Source: Treponema sp. (lineage in GTDB: Bacteria; Spirochaetota; Spirochaetia; Treponematales; Treponemataceae). Taken from it: a DNA stretch of 64,000 bases. The notes beneath the pieces were generated by a model that saw only the letters and a list, made by a program, of their open reading frames with translations, did not search any database and was not told the DNA's origin. Position 1 is the stretch's first letter, and each line of letters opens with the position of its first letter. A program made the translations under genes and the position numbers. The DNA is taken from positions 124,001 through 188,000 of the forward strand of contig JAFLSO010000001.1 of assembly GCA_022510925.1 (NCBI GenBank), read 5' to 3'. Shown piece by piece: positions 40,573 through 48,541 of this stretch.

Positions 40573-41991
40573 ATGAAGCTAATTAGAAAAGCGGCATTGG
40601 CGCTTGCGGGCGCGGCCCTTGTTTTGGGAACGGCTGTTTTTACGGCTTGTGATTCCAACGTACCGCCTGTAGATGGTGATACCCCCCCCCGAGTATTAAG
40701 TGAAATCTCGGTTGACACCATCGGTGCCACGACACGATTTAAAAGCGGGTCAGACGCGTTCACCAGTGCAGGCCTTGTCGTAAAAGCGGTTTATTCTGAC
40801 ACTGATAAAGTTACGCTCACCGACAACGACTACACAGTAACGGGCTATGAGGCTTATGAAAATGAGGACGGAAAGCTGGTTAGAGGAGCCGATGCCGCCG
40901 ACCCCCAGGAAGTAACAATCACAGTAACCTACCAGGACAAAACCAAAACTTATAAAATATACATCTATACGGATGAGGAAAAATTGCCGCCAGTGCCGGA
41001 TCCAGATCCTCAGCCGGGTCCGGGAACCCCCAAACCTCTTGTTATCATACCGGCAGGAAATCAAGATACAAAAGTTGAAGGTGCTGGCATTTGGATTTAT
41101 CTTGATAATAAAGACCTTGGAATCTCAGGAGTAAATGCTGGAGATGTCATAAAGAACATTGATGTTGTTGTAACAGATACTGCAAATAATAATGAAGAGA
41201 TTCCTATCCAATCCAAAGAGTTTAATGACTTCGGAGCAGGAGATGCTACTGTTCGATTGTATATCGTGTTGAGTGAGGCTCATCCTAACATCAAAGTTAA
41301 CATAACAGGAACTATCAACGGAACTGAGTACAAGGGCGAGGTTGAGTTCGTGGAAGGCCTTTACCAGTTTGATTTTGTAGCGACGGCAATAAGTCTTGAG
41401 CCGAAGGAAAAAAGCGTTAAGCCTGGTGAGGAGGTAGTATTCAAAGTCGTTTCCACAGCGCCATATAAAGTGGATGTTACTGATAAATGTACTTTCACCA
41501 TTCTGGATGAAGATTCAACTGGTTCTGAGCTTATTAATAAAAACACGCTTTCTGCTGGAAGTTCTGAGGGAACTGTTACGGTAAAAGCCTCCTACAATGA
41601 TGAGGTTACAGCGACAGCAACTATTATAATCGATGCAAATTCTCTGCCCACGGTGCTTTCAAATTCCAGAATTGAAGGATCGGGTATAGAAGTTTATATC
41701 TCAAAAGATGTTGTTAAAACGGTGCCATCAAAAGAATCCGTTGATATTATCGGAACGCTTAAAACAGATAACCCTGCATATAAAGTTTATGAGAGCGATG
41801 ATCTTTTATTGACCATTAGAGAAATAAATGACCAGGGAACCCAGTTCAGAATTTACTTCACACAGCCTGACGGACTCCCCGCTGAAGCGGAGGCCACGGA
41901 GACATTTGTTATCACTTTTGACAATGTTACTGTGAATGTTGAATTCTATGGAAATGCTTTAAAGAGCAGTTCTATAAAAATAGAACAGTAA
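40573..41991 (+). CDS. Ig-like lipoprotein with poly-C phase-variation tract
   Basis: 472-residue surface-type lipoprotein: signal peptide with lipobox VFTAC (Cys26), then repeated bacterial Ig-like (Big-type) domains, for example DTDKVTLTDNDYTVTGY and VEFVEGLYQFDFVATAIS, without catalytic motif. Codons 37-40 contain a run of nine C (40682-40690). With eight C the frame reads into TAA, with ten into TGA, both within about five codons, so slippage would give a truncated peptide of about 40 residues. From about 41040 on, codon use turns A/T-rich, unlike the neighbours: fast-evolving or acquired. Shine-Dalgarno GAGGAG; strong terminator follows. Confidence 0.85.
   Translation: MKLIRKAALALAGAALVLGTAVFTACDSNVPPVDGDTPPRVLSEISVDTIGATTRFKSGSDAFTSAGLVVKAVYSDTDKVTLTDNDYTVTGYEAYENEDGKLVRGADAADPQEVTITVTYQDKTKTYKIYIYTDEEKLPPVPDPDPQPGPGTPKPLVIIPAGNQDTKVEGAGIWIYLDNKDLGISGVNAGDVIKNIDVVVTDTANNNEEIPIQSKEFNDFGAGDATVRLYIVLSEAHPNIKVNITGTINGTEYKGEVEFVEGLYQFDFVATAISLEPKEKSVKPGEEVVFKVVSTAPYKVDVTDKCTFTILDEDSTGSELINKNTLSAGSSEGTVTVKASYNDEVTATATIIIDANSLPTVLSNSRIEGSGIEVYISKDVVKTVPSKESVDIIGTLKTDNPAYKVYESDDLLLTIREINDQGTQFRIYFTQPDGLPAEAEATETFVITFDNVTVNVEFYGNALKSSSIKIEQ
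40682..40690 (+). repeat. Nine-C homopolymer tract, phase-variation candidate
   Basis: Nine consecutive C in the coding strand of the Ig-like lipoprotein. Frames with one base gained or lost both end in a stop almost immediately (TAA at one, TGA at the other). Confidence 0.7.
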
Positions 41992-42015
41992 GTTTTTTGT
42001 AGCCCCTAAAAACAA

Positions 42016-42044
42016 ACGGCACTCCGCATCGGGGTGCCGTTTTT
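42016..42044 (+). terminator. Intrinsic terminator of the Ig-like lipoprotein
   Basis: Eleven-base-pair stem ACGGCACTCCG with CGGGGTGCCGT (one G-T pair), loop CAT, then four T. It separates the lipoprotein from the GerMN gene. Confidence 0.9.
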
Positions 42045-42052
42045 CTTATCCC

Positions 42053-42081
42053 TTGTTACACAGATACTTTTAGTTTATAAT
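42053..42081 (+). promoter_or_regulatory. Leaderless-type promoter of the GerMN gene
   Basis: TTGTTA, 17-base spacer, TATAAT, six bases (CGGCGT), ATG at 42088. Starts nine bases after the previous terminator. Confidence 0.72.
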
Positions 42082-42087
42082 CGGCGT

Positions 42088-42951
42088 ATGGAGAAAAAGA
42101 AAAAATCAAAGGCCAAGGCCACCGGAGTCGCGGCGTCCTTATGGCTTTTGGCGGCGCTTATAATTCTTATTCTGTTTCTGGTTAATCAGGACAAGATATT
42201 CTCGAACCTTAAGACCACGGATTTTTTCAGCAGGGTTTTCGGAAAGACGCCCGCTTTTGTGGAGAACGCGAGCCGCATAGAGGAGGCGCCTCAGGAAAAG
42301 AACGATGTGGGGCCTTTGGGGAGCGTGGAGCTGGACATAACCGGCGGCGAGGAGCGGTCCGTGCCTGACGAAGCGGGCCTGCTGCCTTCCGCGCAGGATG
42401 AGGTGCCCCCGCCGCAGGATAAGACTGAGCCCGCGGTGCCCGCGCAGGATAAGGCTCCCGGTGCCGTTAAAGAAAAATCTCCCGCGCAGGAGGAGAGCGC
42501 GAAGCCTAAGCCTGCTGAGCCCGCGGTAAGGACCATGAACCTTAAGCTTTACTTTATGGCCATAAACAGCGACGGCTCGGTGAGCAGGCGCGAGGTCACC
42601 CGCCAGATGAAAAAAAGCGACAGCCCCCTCATGGACGCCGTGAACGCGCTGATAGCGGGGCCCACCACGCAGGAGCAGGAGGCCGGCTGCCGCTCGCTTG
42701 TCTCCGTGGGGACACGGCTCATAGGCGCGTCGGTTAAGGACGGCACCGCCACTCTGAATTTCAGCGGGGAATTTGAGTTCAACCAGTACGGGATAGAGGG
42801 CACGAGGGGGCAGCTTCAGCAGATTGTTTACACCGCCACCGCGTTCCCCACAGTGGACAGCGTGCAGTTCCTGGTGGACGGAGAGAAAAAAGAGTATCTG
42901 GGCAGCGAGGGCGTGTGGATAGGAACCCCGCTCAACAGAAACAGTTTCTGA
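42088..42951 (+). CDS. GerMN-domain membrane protein
   Basis: 287-residue bitopic protein: basic start MEKKKKSKAKA, one membrane helix (16-36), a low-complexity Pro/Glu/Gln linker with repeats such as PAQDKAPGAV, and a C-terminal GerMN domain (about 150-287): RTMNLKLYFM, LMDAVNALIAGP, GTRLIGASVKDGTATLNFSGEFEF, YTATAFPTVDSVQFLVDG. GerMN domains occur in spore germination and cell-envelope proteins; in spirochaetes the role is unknown. Start at 42088 is set by the promoter; the frame could run 18 codons upstream across the terminator. Confidence 0.8.
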   Translation: MEKKKKSKAKATGVAASLWLLAALIILILFLVNQDKIFSNLKTTDFFSRVFGKTPAFVENASRIEEAPQEKNDVGPLGSVELDITGGEERSVPDEAGLLPSAQDEVPPPQDKTEPAVPAQDKAPGAVKEKSPAQEESAKPKPAEPAVRTMNLKLYFMAINSDGSVSRREVTRQMKKSDSPLMDAVNALIAGPTTQEQEAGCRSLVSVGTRLIGASVKDGTATLNFSGEFEFNQYGIEGTRGQLQQIVYTATAFPTVDSVQFLVDGEKKEYLGSEGVWIGTPLNRNSF

Positions 42952-42980
42952 TTTCTGATATGCCGTGCGCGCGCGGCTTC

Positions 42981-43002
42981 CGTGGCGGGAATCCCCGCCA
43001 CG
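42981..43002. terminator. GC hairpin between convergent genes
   Basis: Perfect nine-base-pair stem CGTGGCGGG/CCCGCCACG with four-base loop, directly between the GerMN and AICAR-transformylase ends, without T-run on either side. It may slow polymerase from either direction or be a chance hairpin. Confidence 0.4.
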
Positions 43003-43003
43003 C

Positions 43004-44182
43004 CTAGTGATGGAAAAGCCTTATCCCAGTGAACGCCATGACCATGCCGTACTTGTCGCAGGTCTCAATCACATTGTCATCGCGTATGGAGCCGCCCGGC
43101 TGCGCTATGACTTTGGCGCCGCTTCTGTGCGCGCGCTCTATGTTGTCCCCGAACGGGAAGAACGCGTCGCTTCCCACCGCCACGTCCGTGTTCCGGCTTA
43201 TCCACTCCCTGCGCTCCTCGCGGGTGAACGGGACGGGCTTTGTGTTGAACCACTTCTGCCACTCTCCCTCCGCCAGAACGTCGTCCGCGTCATCGCCAGT
43301 GTAAACGTCTATGGTGTTGTCCCTGTCCGCACGCTTTATGTCCGCCTTAAAATCCAGTGACAGAACCTGCGGTGCCTGACGCAGCCACCATTTGTCCGCC
43401 TTGTCGCCCGCCAGTCGCGTGCAGTGTATGCGGCTCTGCTGTCCCGCGCCTATGCCTATGGCCTGCCCATCCTTTACGTAGCACACGCTGTTGCTCTGGG
43501 TGTATTTTAGGATTATGAGCGCTATGATCAGGTTTGTCTTTTCCTTGTCTGAGAGAGAGTTGCTCCGCGTTACGATGTTATTAAGGCAGCCGTCATTTAT
43601 TTTTATGAAGTTATGCCCCTGCTCGAACGTTATGCCGAAAACCTGCTTTCTCTCGGTCTCTGCGGGAACGTAGCCGGGGTCTATCTGCAATACGCAGTAG
43701 GAGCCTTTCTTTTTTTCTTTTAGAATTTGCAGCGCGTCATCATCGTAGCCCGGGGCGATTATTCCGTCGCTCACCTCTTTTTTTATCAGAAGCGCGGTGG
43801 ATTTGTCGCACCTGTGGCTAAGGGCTATGAAATCCCCGAAGCTGGACATTCTGTCGGCCCCGCGCGCCCGCGCGTATGCGCATGCCAGCGGAGAAAGCTC
43901 CACGTCGTCAGTATAATAGATTTTTCTGAGCGTGTCGCTCAGCGGAAGGCCCACTGCGGCGCCCGCAGGAGACACGTGCTTGAAGCTTGTGGCCGCAGGA
44001 AGCCCCGTGGCCTCCGTAAGCTCGCTCACCAGCTGCCATCCGTTCAGCGCGTCCAGCAGGTTTATGTAGCCGGGCTTGCCGTTCACCACTGTAATGGGCA
44101 GCTCCCCGTCCTCCATGTAGACTCTGGCGGGTTTCTGATTAGGATTACAACCGTACTTTAGCTCAATCTCTTTTTTACTCAC
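43004..44182 (-). CDS. Stand-alone AICAR transformylase (PurH formyltransferase domain)
   Basis: 392 residues: only the formyltransferase half of PurH, transferring a formyl group to AICAR in purine synthesis; the IMP cyclohydrolase domain is missing. KYGCNPNQKPARVY at the start, then catalytic FKHVSPAGAA (Lys-His), YARARGADRMSSFGDF, GIGAGQQSR and SDAFFPFGDNI. Stand-alone enzymes of this type occur in several bacteria and archaea. The start is GTG at 44182, preceded by AAGGAG; the frame opens 54 bases earlier. IMP cyclohydrolase must come from elsewhere. Confidence 0.9.
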   Translation of the reverse strand: MSKKEIELKYGCNPNQKPARVYMEDGELPITVVNGKPGYINLLDALNGWQLVSELTEATGLPAATSFKHVSPAGAAVGLPLSDTLRKIYYTDDVELSPLACAYARARGADRMSSFGDFIALSHRCDKSTALLIKKEVSDGIIAPGYDDDALQILKEKKKGSYCVLQIDPGYVPAETERKQVFGITFEQGHNFIKINDGCLNNIVTRSNSLSDKEKTNLIIALIILKYTQSNSVCYVKDGQAIGIGAGQQSRIHCTRLAGDKADKWWLRQAPQVLSLDFKADIKRADRDNTIDVYTGDDADDVLAEGEWQKWFNTKPVPFTREERREWISRNTDVAVGSDAFFPFGDNIERAHRSGAKVIAQPGGSIRDDNVIETCDKYGMVMAFTGIRLFHH

Positions 44183-44200
44183 TGGAATCTCCTTTATGAC

Positions 44201-44229
44201 AGCATAGCGGAAAAAAAGCCTGTGTGCAA
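44201..44229 (-). promoter_or_regulatory. Promoter of the AICAR-transformylase gene
   Basis: Minus strand: TTGCAC, 17-base spacer, TATGCT. Predicted leader of about 12 bases including AAGGAG. Confidence 0.55.
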
Positions 44230-44273
44230 TATTCATGCGCTTAGACTGCGCGCGGGGAACCTGCGCCCTGCCG

Positions 44274-44302
44274 TAGCATAAATCCCGCAGTTTCGCTATA
44301 AT
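44274..44302 (+). promoter_or_regulatory. Leaderless-type promoter of the S41 protease
   Basis: TATAAT (44297-44302) ends six bases (GTGCGC) before the ATG at 44309. The -35 region at 17-base spacing (TAGCAT) is weak. Confidence 0.5.
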
Positions 44303-44308
44303 GTGCGC

Positions 44309-45769
44309 ATGAGCAGAAAATCAGTTTTTGCGGCGCTGACCGCCTTTGCATTTACCGTGGCGGCGTCTCAGTGCTTCGCGCAGTCGCCCTCTAAGACTGC
44401 GGGCAAAGGGCAGCCCACCGAACGCCAGTACGCGGAGATAATAAATTCTCTTTTCTATTACATTCAGCAGAATTATGTGGATGAGGTTGACGCGGAGAAG
44501 CTTTACGAGGGCGCCCTTAAGGGAATGCTCGGAAGCCTTGAGGACCCTTACTCCGTCTACATGGATAAAAGTGAGTGGAGAAGTCTCTCCGACACTACGG
44601 TGGGGAATTTCGGTGGCGTGGGGCTGCAGATTACAAAGCCGCTGGAGAGCACTCCTGAGAAGCCCGCTTATGTGGAGGTGGCTCAGCCCATAGACAACTC
44701 GCCCGGAGCCCTGGCGGGAATACACGCGGGGGACTTCATAATCCGCATTGACGGCGTGGACACGGCGGGCATAACCATGGACGAGGTGCTGAACATGCTG
44801 CGCGGAACAGTGGGCGAGAGCGTGACCGTTACCGTGCGCAGGGGAAAGACGCTGGAGTTCGACAGGACTCTGGTGCGCGCCGTCATAGAGAATCCCACCG
44901 TAAAATACGGCTTTATAGATGACACCTCCATAGGATACGTGCAGATATCTAGCTTCTCCGCCAACACCGCCTCGCGCGTGCAGGAGGCGCTGGACTCATT
45001 TAAAAAATCCAAGTTCACCGGTCTTATCATAGACCTGCGCAATAACGGCGGGGGGCTTCTCTCCTGCGCGGTGGACATAGCGGACAAATTCATTGACGAC
45101 GGGCCCATAGTCTCCACCAAAAGCAGGATAAGCTACGAGAACACAGTTTATTCCGCTACCCGCAAGAACACTACGGTGCGCGGCGTTCCTGTGGTGGTGC
45201 TCATAAACCGTGCCAGCGCCAGCGCCAGCGAGATTCTTGCCGGCGCGCTGAAGGACTCCAAGACTGCGTACCTTGTGGGCGAGAAAACCTACGGAAAGGG
45301 AAGCGTGCAGGTTCCCAGCGCCCTGCTTCTGAACGACGGTTTTAAAATCACCGTGGCGCGGTATTATACTCCGAGCGACACCAACATCGACAAAATAGGA
45401 ATAGCCCCCGACAGGGCCGTGAATTTCCCGGATTTTACGGCGGAGGAGGAGAAGGCGTTCGCTGACCTGCTTTCCTCAGGTGAGATAGAGAAATATGTGG
45501 AGGCGCATTCCGAGATGTCCGATAACGACATAAGGACTTTCGCCGATGAGCTTGTGAAATCTTACCGTCTGGACGGACGTGTGGTGCGGAAGCTCATACG
45601 CAACGAGGTGGACCGCACCAGGCCCAGCCGCCTGTACGACATAGACTACGACCTGCAGCTTCAGGAGGCCGCGCGCATTCTTAAAGATGAGAATTTCGCG
45701 GAGCTTCTGGCGGGCGCAAGGACAGTGGCAGAGCTTCAGGCGGAATCCTCCGGGGCAGCGGAAAAATAA
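44309..45769 (+). CDS. Carboxy-terminal processing protease, S41 family
   Basis: Exported serine protease with Ser/Lys dyad, 486 residues. Signal peptide ends in CFA-Q (24/25). PDZ domain (about 100-190; GGVGLQITK, GIHAGDFIIRIDGV), then S41 catalytic region: ASASASEILAGALKD (Ser), GEKTYGKGSVQ (Lys), LIIDLRNNGGGLL. Likely cleaves or trims envelope proteins. Start at 44309, not the earlier GTG two codons before, follows from the promoter spacing. The C-terminal 110 residues are helical and not strongly conserved. rsmE follows 15 bases later and may be co-transcribed. Confidence 0.92.
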   Translation: MSRKSVFAALTAFAFTVAASQCFAQSPSKTAGKGQPTERQYAEIINSLFYYIQQNYVDEVDAEKLYEGALKGMLGSLEDPYSVYMDKSEWRSLSDTTVGNFGGVGLQITKPLESTPEKPAYVEVAQPIDNSPGALAGIHAGDFIIRIDGVDTAGITMDEVLNMLRGTVGESVTVTVRRGKTLEFDRTLVRAVIENPTVKYGFIDDTSIGYVQISSFSANTASRVQEALDSFKKSKFTGLIIDLRNNGGGLLSCAVDIADKFIDDGPIVSTKSRISYENTVYSATRKNTTVRGVPVVVLINRASASASEILAGALKDSKTAYLVGEKTYGKGSVQVPSALLLNDGFKITVARYYTPSDTNIDKIGIAPDRAVNFPDFTAEEEKAFADLLSSGEIEKYVEAHSEMSDNDIRTFADELVKSYRLDGRVVRKLIRNEVDRTRPSRLYDIDYDLQLQEAARILKDENFAELLAGARTVAELQAESSGAAEK

Positions 45770-45784
45770 TGCGGGGCCAGGCGT

Positions 45785-46651
45785 ATGAGGCAGTTTGTAG
45801 CGGAGCGCATGCCTGACGATAACGGCGTCATCCTTGTGCGGGGAAAAAGTTTCCATCATCTGCACGATGTGCTAAGGGTAAAAGAAGGCTTCATGGTTCA
45901 CGCCAGGCTTCCTGACGGCTCCCTGCAGCAGATGACGGTCGCGGCGGTGGACCCGGCCGGAAAGAATATGACGCTGAGCGTGGCGGGAGAAAGGTCCTCC
46001 GTCCGCGCAAAGGAAATACCCGAGCTGTGGCTTTTCCAGTTCGCGGCGAGGCCTCCTAAAATGGAGCTTATACTGCGTCAGGCGGTGGAGTGCGGCGTCT
46101 CGCATTTCATACCGGTGGCGGGGGTTTTCTGTCAGGGAGGCAGCGTGGAGTCCGCCAGAAAACGTGCCCGTGAGTGCGCGTTAAAAGAGGGCCGCTGGCA
46201 GAGCATAATCACGGAGGCCATGGAGCAGAGCGGGAGCGCAGGGGCAATATCCGTGCATGAGTGCGTGACCGTGCGCGAGATGTGCGATTTATGGAAAGGC
46301 GCGCGGCATCCTCCCGTAACCGGAGAATCCGCCGTGGCAGTGCATGACGCGAGGTTCGCGCTGGCGCTTTACGAGCGCTCCGAGGGAACGTGCACCGTGA
46401 GCGAGGCGGCCGCCCGTCTAAAAGAGCAGATGGCCTCTTGCAAAGATAAAGGCGGCGCTCATGTGGCGGGTGCTGTGGCTGTGGGCGCGGAGGGCGGCAT
46501 AGAGAGCGCCGAGCTTAGGCTTCTGCAATCTGCCGGATTTATCCCCGTGCATTTTTCTACGAATATACTTAGGTGCGAGACCGCGGCCCTTTACGGTGTG
46601 GCCGCCGCTCAAACCGTGCAGGAGGAATTGCTATGCCAGTCCAAAGAATAG
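45785..46651 (+). CDS. rsmE: 16S rRNA uridine-N3 methyltransferase RsmE
   Basis: SPOUT-family methyltransferase for 16S rRNA, 288 residues; an N-terminal PUA-like domain (HHLHDVLRVKEGFMVHARLPDG) and a C-terminal trefoil-knot domain with QAVECGVSHFIPV, VAVGAEGGIESAEL and LRCETAALYGVAAAQ. At about 288 residues it is longer than the usual 240 because of an insertion near residues 140-200. Its end overlaps the next gene's start by 19 bases. Confidence 0.88.
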   Translation: MRQFVAERMPDDNGVILVRGKSFHHLHDVLRVKEGFMVHARLPDGSLQQMTVAAVDPAGKNMTLSVAGERSSVRAKEIPELWLFQFAARPPKMELILRQAVECGVSHFIPVAGVFCQGGSVESARKRARECALKEGRWQSIITEAMEQSGSAGAISVHECVTVREMCDLWKGARHPPVTGESAVAVHDARFALALYERSEGTCTVSEAAARLKEQMASCKDKGGAHVAGAVAVGAEGGIESAELRLLQSAGFIPVHFSTNILRCETAALYGVAAAQTVQEELLCQSKE

Positions 46652-47373
46652 ATGTTTTAGGCGTGCCTGTGGATATTCTTCCCCCGCAGGAGATGGAGGA
46701 AACTCTGCTCGGGCTTCTGGAGAAAGAAGGCACCAAGCAGATAATCTTCATGACCATCTGGGACCTGCTCAGGGCCCGCCGCAAGAACGACTACGCGCAG
46801 TGCGTGCGCGACGCGGACCTGATTCTGCCTGTCTCAAAAAGCATACTGCGCGGCGCCAGATTCCTGAAGCGTCAGGTGCCCGTGCGATACAATCCGTTCA
46901 ACGCCGTCATAAGCATACTCTCCGTGCTGGAGGAGCATCTGCAGACACTGTACATATTGGGCGGCAGGAAAAAGACTTTGATGACCGCGGAGAAAAATGT
47001 AAGGAGCACGTTCAGGAGCCTTCAGATTGTGGGGCGCTACGTGGGATACTATCCCAAGACCGTGGAGGACGACGTGATTCAGGCCATAAAAAAATCCTCA
47101 CCGTCACTTGCGCTTATAAGCGAGGGCGTGCGGGAGAAGGACTGCTGGTCATACAACAGGCGCGAGCGTTTCTCAAAGAGCATTTTCCTGTACTACCATG
47201 ACGCGGTGGGAATTTTCAGCGAGCGCATACGCAGGGTGAACGAAAAGACTTTCGAGCGCGGAAACGAAATCTGGAGCGAGATATTCAAGAATCCGCTTAA
47301 GATAGTGTTGATTTTTCCGTTCCTGTGGTATACAATTCTTTTGGTTTGGCACAGGCTTTTTAAGAAGAGTTAA
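46633..47373 (+). CDS. WecG/TagA/CpsF-type glycosyltransferase
   Basis: 246-residue glycosyltransferase of the family that adds ManNAc-type sugars to undecaprenyl-linked acceptors. RIDVLGVPVDILPPQEM at the start, FMTIWDLLRARRKNDY, RDADLILPVSKSILRG, RYNPFNAVIS, LYILGGRKKTLMTAE, VGRYVGYYP, SLALISEGVREKD. The usual PDG motif reads PVS, and the usual catalytic Asp may be missing or shifted. A C-terminal hydrophobic segment (about 221-243) may attach it to the membrane. Start at 46633 with AGGAGG. It overlaps rsmE. The glycan it would build is unknown. Confidence 0.8.
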   Translation: MPVQRIDVLGVPVDILPPQEMEETLLGLLEKEGTKQIIFMTIWDLLRARRKNDYAQCVRDADLILPVSKSILRGARFLKRQVPVRYNPFNAVISILSVLEEHLQTLYILGGRKKTLMTAEKNVRSTFRSLQIVGRYVGYYPKTVEDDVIQAIKKSSPSLALISEGVREKDCWSYNRRERFSKSIFLYYHDAVGIFSERIRRVNEKTFERGNEIWSEIFKNPLKIVLIFPFLWYTILLVWHRLFKKS

Positions 47374-47389
47374 GCTTCAGGATTTTTAG

Positions 47390-48541
47390 TTGCACAAAGA
47401 AAGGATAGCCCTGATTTCTCAGACAGCGGCTGTATGCTCCTGGTGCACAAAAGAACTTGCAGATGTTTATACTGTAAAAATTTATTCTCCGTCGCACATA
47501 ATGTCTTCCTGTTTGTGCTCAGATAATATCCGCTCTGTTTTAGTGGATTCCCTCGCTTTCCGAGAGGTGGAGCTGTGCGCCCTGTGCATGGCGCTTCTTA
47601 AGCAGGATGATTTCTCCATAATTATTCTGATGCCGCCGCGCGGCGTGCATGACTGCATAAAAGAGCTTTTCCCGCACGTGCAGTTCGCCGGCATGAACGA
47701 CCCTGCGGGCGACCTGAAAACAAAAATCATGAGCGGCGAGCGCAGGCTGTCTTCCGCGCGCATCATAAAATACGGCGGGTCCTCCGTGCCTGAGTCCATG
47801 TTCTCCAGGGGCACGCGCAGATTCTTCTCACAGATAAAGAATGCTTTCGGAAGCGACTGCTCCGTCCTGCTTCTGGGCGAGAGCGGATGCGGAAAAGGAT
47901 ACACCGCTGAGCTTATACATAAAAAATCTTCCAGAAAAGATGCCGCGTTCAGGGTTGTGAATCTGGCGGAGCGTGAGAGCAATCTGCTTGAGAGCGAGCT
48001 GTGCGGCACTGTGCGCGGCGCGTTCACCGGCTCCGAGAACACCGAGGGAATCTTCTCTGAGGCGCGGGGAGGAAGCCTGTTCCTTGACGAAATATCGGAG
48101 ATGGACCGCTCCATGCAGGGCAAACTTTTAGGCGTGCTTGATAACGGCGTCTACAGAAAAATCGGAAGCAGCAAGGAGCTTAAGCTTTCCGCGCGCCTTA
48201 TCTCCGCCACGGACGCGGATCTGGTGGAGATGGTTAGGGACGGGAAATTCCGCCGCCAGCTTTTTTACAGAATCGCCGTCATGGTCATAGAGGTGCCGCC
48301 GTTGCGTGAGCGCATGGAGGATGTGTCGGTGCTGGCTCTGGAGTTCGCCTCCGCGGAGAACAAGATGCTTTCCTCAGGCGCGCTTAAAAAACTTAACGGC
48401 CACTCATGGCCCGGGAACATCCGCGAGCTTAAGAACTGCATAAAATGCGCGTGCAACGCATCTCCCACCGAAAGCGTGGGCGAGGAGTCTATAAATTTCG
48501 TCCGCTCTGATTTTTACCGGCAAGCCCTGCCGCCTTGCTGA
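47390..48541 (+). CDS. Sigma54-activator-like AAA+ ATPase without DNA-binding domain
   Basis: 383 residues from a TTG start at 47390 (AGGA about ten bases upstream); no ATG near. The N-terminal 130 residues are unassigned (receiver-like length but no visible Asp site). The central AAA+ domain has Walker A GESGCGKG, the GAFTGS loop that contacts sigma54, Walker B SLFLDEISEM, and RRQLFYRIAVMVIEVPPLRER. WPGNIRELKN near the end. The Fis-type helix-turn-helix normally following is absent; the protein ends about 35 residues after the motif. It could act from solution, as such HTH-less activators do. The 3' end overlaps trmJ-like by 53 bases on opposite strands. Confidence 0.78.
   Translation: MHKERIALISQTAAVCSWCTKELADVYTVKIYSPSHIMSSCLCSDNIRSVLVDSLAFREVELCALCMALLKQDDFSIIILMPPRGVHDCIKELFPHVQFAGMNDPAGDLKTKIMSGERRLSSARIIKYGGSSVPESMFSRGTRRFFSQIKNAFGSDCSVLLLGESGCGKGYTAELIHKKSSRKDAAFRVVNLAERESNLLESELCGTVRGAFTGSENTEGIFSEARGGSLFLDEISEMDRSMQGKLLGVLDNGVYRKIGSSKELKLSARLISATDADLVEMVRDGKFRRQLFYRIAVMVIEVPPLRERMEDVSVLALEFASAENKMLSSGALKKLNGHSWPGNIRELKNCIKCACNASPTESVGEESINFVRSDFYRQALPPC

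Noticed and set aside
40269-40763. N-terminal extension of ssb by 165 codons
   Set aside because: The family start MNPLNQ with a strong Shine-Dalgarno is at 40268, and the extension runs antisense into the lipoprotein gene.
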